A stretch of 53,298 nt of DNA, from NCBI GenBank assembly GCA_002887195.1, contig PJAB01000046.1:1-53298 (forward strand), given 5' to 3'. Of the stretch, positions 49,014 through 53,298 are shown in pieces; the first letter of the stretch is position 1, and each line of letters starts with the position of its first letter. A program made the translations under genes and the position numbers. The notes beneath the pieces were generated by a model. It made no database searches. It saw only the letters and a list, made by a program, of their open reading frames with translations, and was not told the origin of the DNA. The stretch comes from Chrysochromulina parva (taxonomy: Eukaryota; Haptophyta; Prymnesiales; Chrysochromulinaceae).

Positions 49014-50822
49014 ATGGCACGCGCGCCGCCCGGGGGGCGCACGCACCCGCTCGCGCCGTACGGCCTCTGGCGCCTAGTCGCGCTCGGCCTCGTGCTGCCA
49101 CAAGGTTCAGCCTTTCAATTCAAGAAGGGCACGAGCCCCGCGCACCCACCGTGTGGTGGTCCGCCACCTTCGTGGAAGCGAGCGCCTTCTATACAAATGG
49201 CCCTGGTCGATAAACCAGGACCCCCGGGGGCATCCCCCGCAGGACGATCCGTGGCGGTGCAGCTGTTTGCGGGCCTTGAGCGGGCGATCATTGACCGCCG
49301 CCGTGTCGACGAGCTGGTCACGCGCTTCGATTACTCTGGCGCCCTCGCAGTCCCGTCCGAAGACATTGTTGGCGAGGGTCAGGGTGCGGTAAAGCGGCTC
49401 CTGACCACGCTTCTCGAGGAGAATGAGGTGCATTTGCTGGGCGTCGACGAAGCATCCTCATCGGTGCTGGCCAGCGTCGTCGACTCGAACGGCCAACCGC
49501 GCTCGCTACGCCTTCACGCTGCATCGACGTCGGCACCCGACGTCCAGGGTCCGCGCATCTCGAGACTCACGGTGCACGAGATGCCGCTTGACGCGGCTTC
49601 GGCGTCTAAGCGCGTGAGGACGCCGCTCTTTGGCAGCTACGCCGTCAGCTATGGCGTGAGCGATGAGGATGGACCGAAGTGGGAGACGTTCGACGGCCGG
49701 GTGCGGCAGCGCATCTGGCAGATCCCTCACGCGTTCGCGCCGGGCAACCCGTTTATCAAGGAAACTATGGAGCTCTCGACGGGTCGGCTGATCGCGATCG
49801 TAGACTCGAATGTCTGGGAGCTCTATGGCGCTAAGATGCGCGAGTGGGCTGAGTCGGTCGGCCTCAAGCTCGACCACGTGGTCATCGAAGCAAACGAGGG
49901 CAAAAAGAACCTCGATACGTTCACCTTTCTGCTCGACGAGCTCAAGCGGACCGACCCGTTGCGCCGCTCCGAGCCGGTGCTGTGCGTGGGCGGAGGAGTA
50001 CTCACCGACACTGCCGGCTTCGCGTGCGCATGCTGGCGGCGTGGCATCCCGTGGTGCCGCATGCCGACGACACTACTGGGCATCGTCGACGCGTCGGTCG
50101 GTATCAAGGTCGCCATCAACTACCACCGCAAGAACGGCGTTGGCCACTTTTACTCGCCCACGCACACGTTTATCGACAACTCCTTCCTCGGCACCATCTC
50201 GCAGGCAGAAATCCGCTCGGGTGTTGGCGAGATCATGAAGGCCGCCCTCATCCACGACAAGCGCCTGTTCGAGCTCATGCGTGACCACGGGGCGCGCCTC
50301 ATTGCCGACCGCTTCCAAAAGGGGCCCGAGGCGGCCACAGTCATCAAGTATTCTATCGACGCGATGCTCGAGTGCATCGGGCCCGACCTGTGGGAGGAGG
50401 CGCTGCTCCGGCCCATGGACTACGGCCACACGTTCTCGCGCACCCTCGAGGCGGACGAGCGTTTCAAACTGCGCCACGGCGAGGCGGTTGCCGTCGACTC
50501 GCTCTTCTCGGCGCTCATCGCCGAGGCTAAAGGCATCCTGCCGACAGACCAGGCTGAGTCGCTCCTCGCGCTGTACGAGCACCTCGGCCTGCCGTGCTCG
50601 ATTGCGGGCGTGACCGCCGCGACCTACAAGAAGGCGCGCGACGAGATTACTGTGCACCGTGATGGCTTGCTGCGTGCGCCACTTCCGGCTGGCATAGGCG
50701 AGTGCGTCTACGTCGATGAGATAACGGACGAGGAGATTGAGCAAGCCTTCTCTCGCCTGGAAGGGTTCGTGTGCGAGTACCCGCACACCGTCTGGGACAC
50801 GTCCAAGTCATTCGCTGCTTGA
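49014..50822 (+). CDS. Sugar-phosphate cyclase, EEVS/DDGS-like (2-epi-5-epi-valiolone or 4-deoxygadusol synthase)
   Basis: 602 residues from ATG 49014. N-terminal signal (YGLWRLVALGLVLPQGSAFQ) with Phe right after the Ser-Ala cut site, as in complex-plastid preproteins, then a Pro/Ser-rich stretch to about 90. Residues about 85-200 form an extra domain not found in bacterial 3-dehydroquinate synthase. The catalytic part (about 235-590) has VDSNVWELYG, CVGGGVLTDTAGFACACWRR (near 325), RMPTTLLGIVDASVGIK, and metal ligands in GVGEIMKAALIHD, DYGHTFS (His472) and LRHGEAVAVD. GGGVLTD-GFA and DASVGIKVAIN are closer to the EEVS/DDGS branch than to DHQS. Family members cyclise sedoheptulose-7-phosphate with NAD+; DDGS starts mycosporine-type sunscreen synthesis, EEVS leads to gadusol-like or aminocyclitol products. 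Which of the two cannot be decided here. No downstream ATP-grasp or NRPS-like partner in the window. Confidence 0.85.
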   Translation: MARAPPGGRTHPLAPYGLWRLVALGLVLPQGSAFQFKKGTSPAHPPCGGPPPSWKRAPSIQMALVDKPGPPGASPAGRSVAVQLFAGLERAIIDRRRVDELVTRFDYSGALAVPSEDIVGEGQGAVKRLLTTLLEENEVHLLGVDEASSSVLASVVDSNGQPRSLRLHAASTSAPDVQGPRISRLTVHEMPLDAASASKRVRTPLFGSYAVSYGVSDEDGPKWETFDGRVRQRIWQIPHAFAPGNPFIKETMELSTGRLIAIVDSNVWELYGAKMREWAESVGLKLDHVVIEANEGKKNLDTFTFLLDELKRTDPLRRSEPVLCVGGGVLTDTAGFACACWRRGIPWCRMPTTLLGIVDASVGIKVAINYHRKNGVGHFYSPTHTFIDNSFLGTISQAEIRSGVGEIMKAALIHDKRLFELMRDHGARLIADRFQKGPEAATVIKYSIDAMLECIGPDLWEEALLRPMDYGHTFSRTLEADERFKLRHGEAVAVDSLFSALIAEAKGILPTDQAESLLALYEHLGLPCSIAGVTAATYKKARDEITVHRDGLLRAPLPAGIGECVYVDEITDEEIEQAFSRLEGFVCEYPHTVWDTSKSFAA

Positions 50823-51511
50823 CCATGCCAATAAGTGAGGCGCCGATGGAATCCCGTTGACCTACCTGGAGCATGTTGGCGGCTGTGCAATCGATGGCGA
50901 TGCAATTAATCCTTGGCCAGGATGCACTTCAGTGCCAGCTGTCAGACGTGAGATCATTCAGAACCATTCAATCCCATGCTCATTGACTGTTAACGAGGTA
51001 GTACGTGATAGTATAAGGCCGCAATGGGCGCGTGGCGAGGCGAGGCGCAAGCGCGTGCCCATGCGCCACGGGATCCCGGGCGGGATCCTGTGGCTGAGCT
51101 GAGTGTTGCGGATCGGATCGATGGTAGATTCGATGGCGGCTCACTGTAGTGATTAATCGAACGGAATTACAATACGTATCCGGCGTGTCTGAGGCCGGTG
51201 GCGGCGCCGCCGCCGGCCCCCCGGCCGCACGGCATTTTTGACGTTTCGGTCGCGGGTGGCCCTCGTGGGGTCGCCGCCGCTGCTGAGGTCCGCGGGAACC
51301 GGACAACGTAACTGGTAAGCGCTAAGGTAGCGCTTCTCGCGCACGATGGAACCGGAGTGCCAATGCGGAGTGCTCGCACACACACCCCGCCAAGTTGAGA
51401 ATACTCCGTACCGAAATCGAAGGACTATCATGTCGACTTTTGTGCAAGGACTTCGCCCCGGTTTGCGGCCCGCCCCCCGCGCGTGTCCACAGCACGCACG
51501 AATGTTACGCA
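50823..51511. other. Convergent intergenic region
   Basis: 689 bases between the cyclase (+) and HxRRGD gene (-). Contains a GC-rich GGCGGCGCCGCCGCCGG block at 51201-51220 and an AT-rich stretch at about 51135-51180. No gene recognised. Confidence 0.5.
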
Positions 51512-52978
51512 CTAATGATAGGCACGCTCAGACATGATCTGCCACGCAGATGCCCATCGTGTCGAGCTCTTGCTAGCCATGACTGTCTTCCAAGAGATGT
51601 GCACGTCAACCTCAGCCGAAAAAGTTGTGTTGTCAAATGGTACGAATGGTGGTTTCCTATTGAGGGCTGCACAGTTGCCCTCGTCGAGCGGTGGCGAGCT
51701 CACTGGCTCCAGGTTGTTTATGGTCGGCTTCGAGCGGCAGTAGAGGTAGCACTGATGGATCTCTGAAAACGATGCAAGTGCTTTCCAAGAGTCGCCAATG
51801 GCATCAACTGCGCTCTTGTACCATGGGGTGGTCTTGGTCTTTGCCCTCCCCTCCAGATATCTTCGATAGCCGTCACTCATCATGTACAGCGTCCGATTGA
51901 CCAGGCAGCTGCACGCAGGTGGTGCAGGGAGCACATGTACGGAGCGCAAGCACAAGCCAGCAGGAAGCAGATCCGAATATGGCACCGTTGGTGGCTGTCC
52001 AAGTGTTTTCGCGAACGGCACACTAACAAGAACGCCAAGCGAATATGTCGCGGCAATCGTTGAGTAGGCGCTTGGAGCGAGGAGAAGCACATCGGCCGCA
52101 ATCATGTGGTCAATGGTGGTCAAAAAGTCGCTATCTGAATCCTCGATGTGCCAGTGCACACTCGATGCGCCGGCTTCCATGAGCTGCGCGTTCCAGATTT
52201 TCTGTAGCGATTCCCACAACAAGCTTCTCCCCGGCAGAGACTCGCTCATGATGTGCCATTCGGAGCGAACGCCGCTCCCACCACGCCACATTGCTGCGGC
52301 AATGCGAGGTAGCCAACGCTCGTAGTAGGCATCGGGCACCCAACGACCGAGGGTGTTCCAATGAGCGTACGTCGAGAGGTCGCCTCGACGCACGTGGACG
52401 GCAACGCGGACGACACTTGCGTCGGCCATTTGACGGTCAAACCACGGAGTCGTCACGTTCCGAAGACTCATGAAGATCCAAGCCCAGGCCGCCATGTAAC
52501 GAGTGCTAAGCTCAAGACTTTGTTCGTCCAACGAAATGTTTGAGAACAACACTCCAGCGGTTCGAGAACGCCTTGTCGATCCTGTGAGAAGGCAGCGTTG
52601 CGTTTCGTTCCTCCAGCCATTTGCGAAGTCAGTGAGCAGGTCGACATATGCCGCACTGCCGACAAACGTAGTATTGCCGTTTACTCCATAGATCGTCTTG
52701 TGAACAACTTGGGGACAATCCATCCCGGCACGGAAGTGATTTTGCGCTCGGCGCAAGTTGTTGTAACTTGAGATGTCGTTCTGGCCAAGAACCAGATCTT
52801 GGTGCACATAATGACAGCCATAAAAAAGAGCCATTCTCAGAGTCGCCAACGACATATGGTGCTGCGCTCCCAGGCTATCCCTTGTGCTTGAGATGCAGCC
52901 ATACACGCAGGTGGGCTGCTCTCCGCGCATGAAGTTCCCAGGGCAATCGACTTTCCGCGACGATGAAGCGGCCTCCAT
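51512..52978 (-). CDS. HxRRGD-type (fucosyltransferase-like) glycosyltransferase, 5' end uncertain
   Basis: 488 residues from the ATG at 52978; the frame stays open to a GTG at 53212 and no ATG lies there, so an upstream exon beyond 53200 may exist. Residues about 185-205 hold RVAVHVRRGDLST, with His195 and Arg-Arg-Gly-Asp 197-200, the donor-site motif of GT11/GT23/GT37/GT65 fucosyltransferases. Later, DSDSDFLTTIDHMIAADVLLLAPSAYS (about 315-345) matches the second conserved block near the C-terminal Rossmann fold, including the S-x-YS element. The C-terminal 90 residues are Pro/Thr-rich. Acceptor unknown; probably secretory-pathway fucosylation or a related transfer. No signal anchor visible at the given start, supporting a missing first exon. 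Confidence 0.7.
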   Translation of the reverse strand: MEAASSSRKVDCPGNFMRGEQPTCVYGCISSTRDSLGAQHHMSLATLRMALFYGCHYVHQDLVLGQNDISSYNNLRRAQNHFRAGMDCPQVVHKTIYGVNGNTTFVGSAAYVDLLTDFANGWRNETQRCLLTGSTRRSRTAGVLFSNISLDEQSLELSTRYMAAWAWIFMSLRNVTTPWFDRQMADASVVRVAVHVRRGDLSTYAHWNTLGRWVPDAYYERWLPRIAAAMWRGGSGVRSEWHIMSESLPGRSLLWESLQKIWNAQLMEAGASSVHWHIEDSDSDFLTTIDHMIAADVLLLAPSAYSTIAATYSLGVLVSVPFAKTLGQPPTVPYSDLLPAGLCLRSVHVLPAPPACSCLVNRTLYMMSDGYRRYLEGRAKTKTTPWYKSAVDAIGDSWKALASFSEIHQCYLYCRSKPTINNLEPVSSPPLDEGNCAALNRKPPFVPFDNTTFSAEVDVHISWKTVMASKSSTRWASAWQIMSERAYH

Positions 52979-53298
52979 GAAGGCGTCTCGCCAGGGAAAC
53001 GCACTGGCGCCTCCCGGCGGCTGCAATGACGGCGCTTGCGGAGGCGCATTGCGCGGGCCCCGCTCACTGAGCACATCGGCGTGTGGCGCGCGTATTCTTC
53101 TTGTGGCGCGCGACCCTTCGGGCGCCGCGCGGCGCGGGCTTTCCGCGTCCTGAACAGTACAGTACCCGTATTGGGCTCTTTGGGCTTTCTTGTTAACAGC
53201 GAAACAGGACACAGTGAAGACCGGGAACCGAATCTAAGACACGCTCTGGGAAGCGTTAAGCGGGTAAAGGTTAGAGCAACCGGTGATCTGCGAGCCCA

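Noticed and set aside
49014..50822. Plain 3-dehydroquinate synthase (AroB)
   Set aside because: The GGGVLTDTAGFA and DASVGIKVAIN segments and the length fit the EEVS/DDGS branch better; final call left to phylogeny.
53250..53298. tRNA-like start GGTTAGAGCAACC at the right edge
   Set aside because: It resembles a D-arm (GGTT...AACC), but no acceptor stem or anticodon arm can be completed because the window ends, so no tRNA is called.

Overview
This window is nuclear DNA of a eukaryotic microalga. The genes encode eukaryote-only proteins (class II histone deacetylase, SET/CW/FHA methyltransferase-like protein, TAPT1, a MORN protein, F-box/NHL, EF-hand/ADP-ribosyltransferase). They are GC-rich, lie on both strands, are mostly intron-poor, and lack operon structure or ribosome-binding sites. 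Two products (a DnaJ and a sugar-phosphate cyclase) begin with a hydrophobic signal followed by an Ala/Pro/Ser-rich stretch, as expected for a complex, secondary plastid. A haptophyte or similar chromalveolate alga fits best, but that is an inference from gene content and composition, with no rRNA or plastid gene in view to test it.

Layout. 0-5 kb: coiled-coil/SH3-like protein (+), TLC-domain membrane protein (-), TAPT1 (-). 5-10 kb: HDAC (+) with an unresolved 3' end and an orphan protein (+). 10-17 kb: FGGY sugar kinase (+), EF-hand protein (-), SGNH hydrolase-like (+), EF-hand/C2 protein (+). 16.6-28.9 kb: FHA-SET-CW protein (-), secreted kelch protein (+), PDI (+), glycosyltransferase-like (+), myristoylated membrane protein (-), membrane MORN protein (+). 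29.5-39.4 kb: three-exon TPR-GT61 glycosyltransferase (-), ketopantoate-reductase-like protein (-), four-exon EF-hand/ADP-ribosyltransferase/ankyrin protein (+). 39.4-53.3 kb: a relic of an NHL repeat, F-box-like/NHL protein (-), small orphan (+), plastid-type DnaJ (-), Cys-repeat zinc-knuckle protein (-), a fused double glycosyltransferase (-), a 2-epi-5-epi-valiolone/4-deoxygadusol synthase-like cyclase (+), and an HxRRGD glycosyltransferase (-). Many neighbours are divergent and share 0.2-0.3 kb promoters.

The most unusual signal is in the introns. In at least five introns of three genes, the sequence at the 5' junction is repeated at the 3' junction at a distance equal, or within 1 nt, to the intron length. 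Each intron therefore looks like a tandem duplication of coding sequence containing AG|G, with splicing removing exactly one copy. The introns are also filled with 8-12 bp tandem units built around CTGAT, which matches the yTnAy branch-point consensus. One intron (37926-38283) carries five copies of its own AG|GT junction. This suggests a local, repeat-driven route of intron birth and growth.

Functionally, at least five genes concern carbohydrates or glycans (SGNH esterase-like, four glycosyltransferase-type genes), plus a sugar kinase and a sugar-phosphate cyclase. This may reflect the surface-polysaccharide or scale biology of such algae, but the genes are separate transcription units and no pathway cluster is demonstrated.
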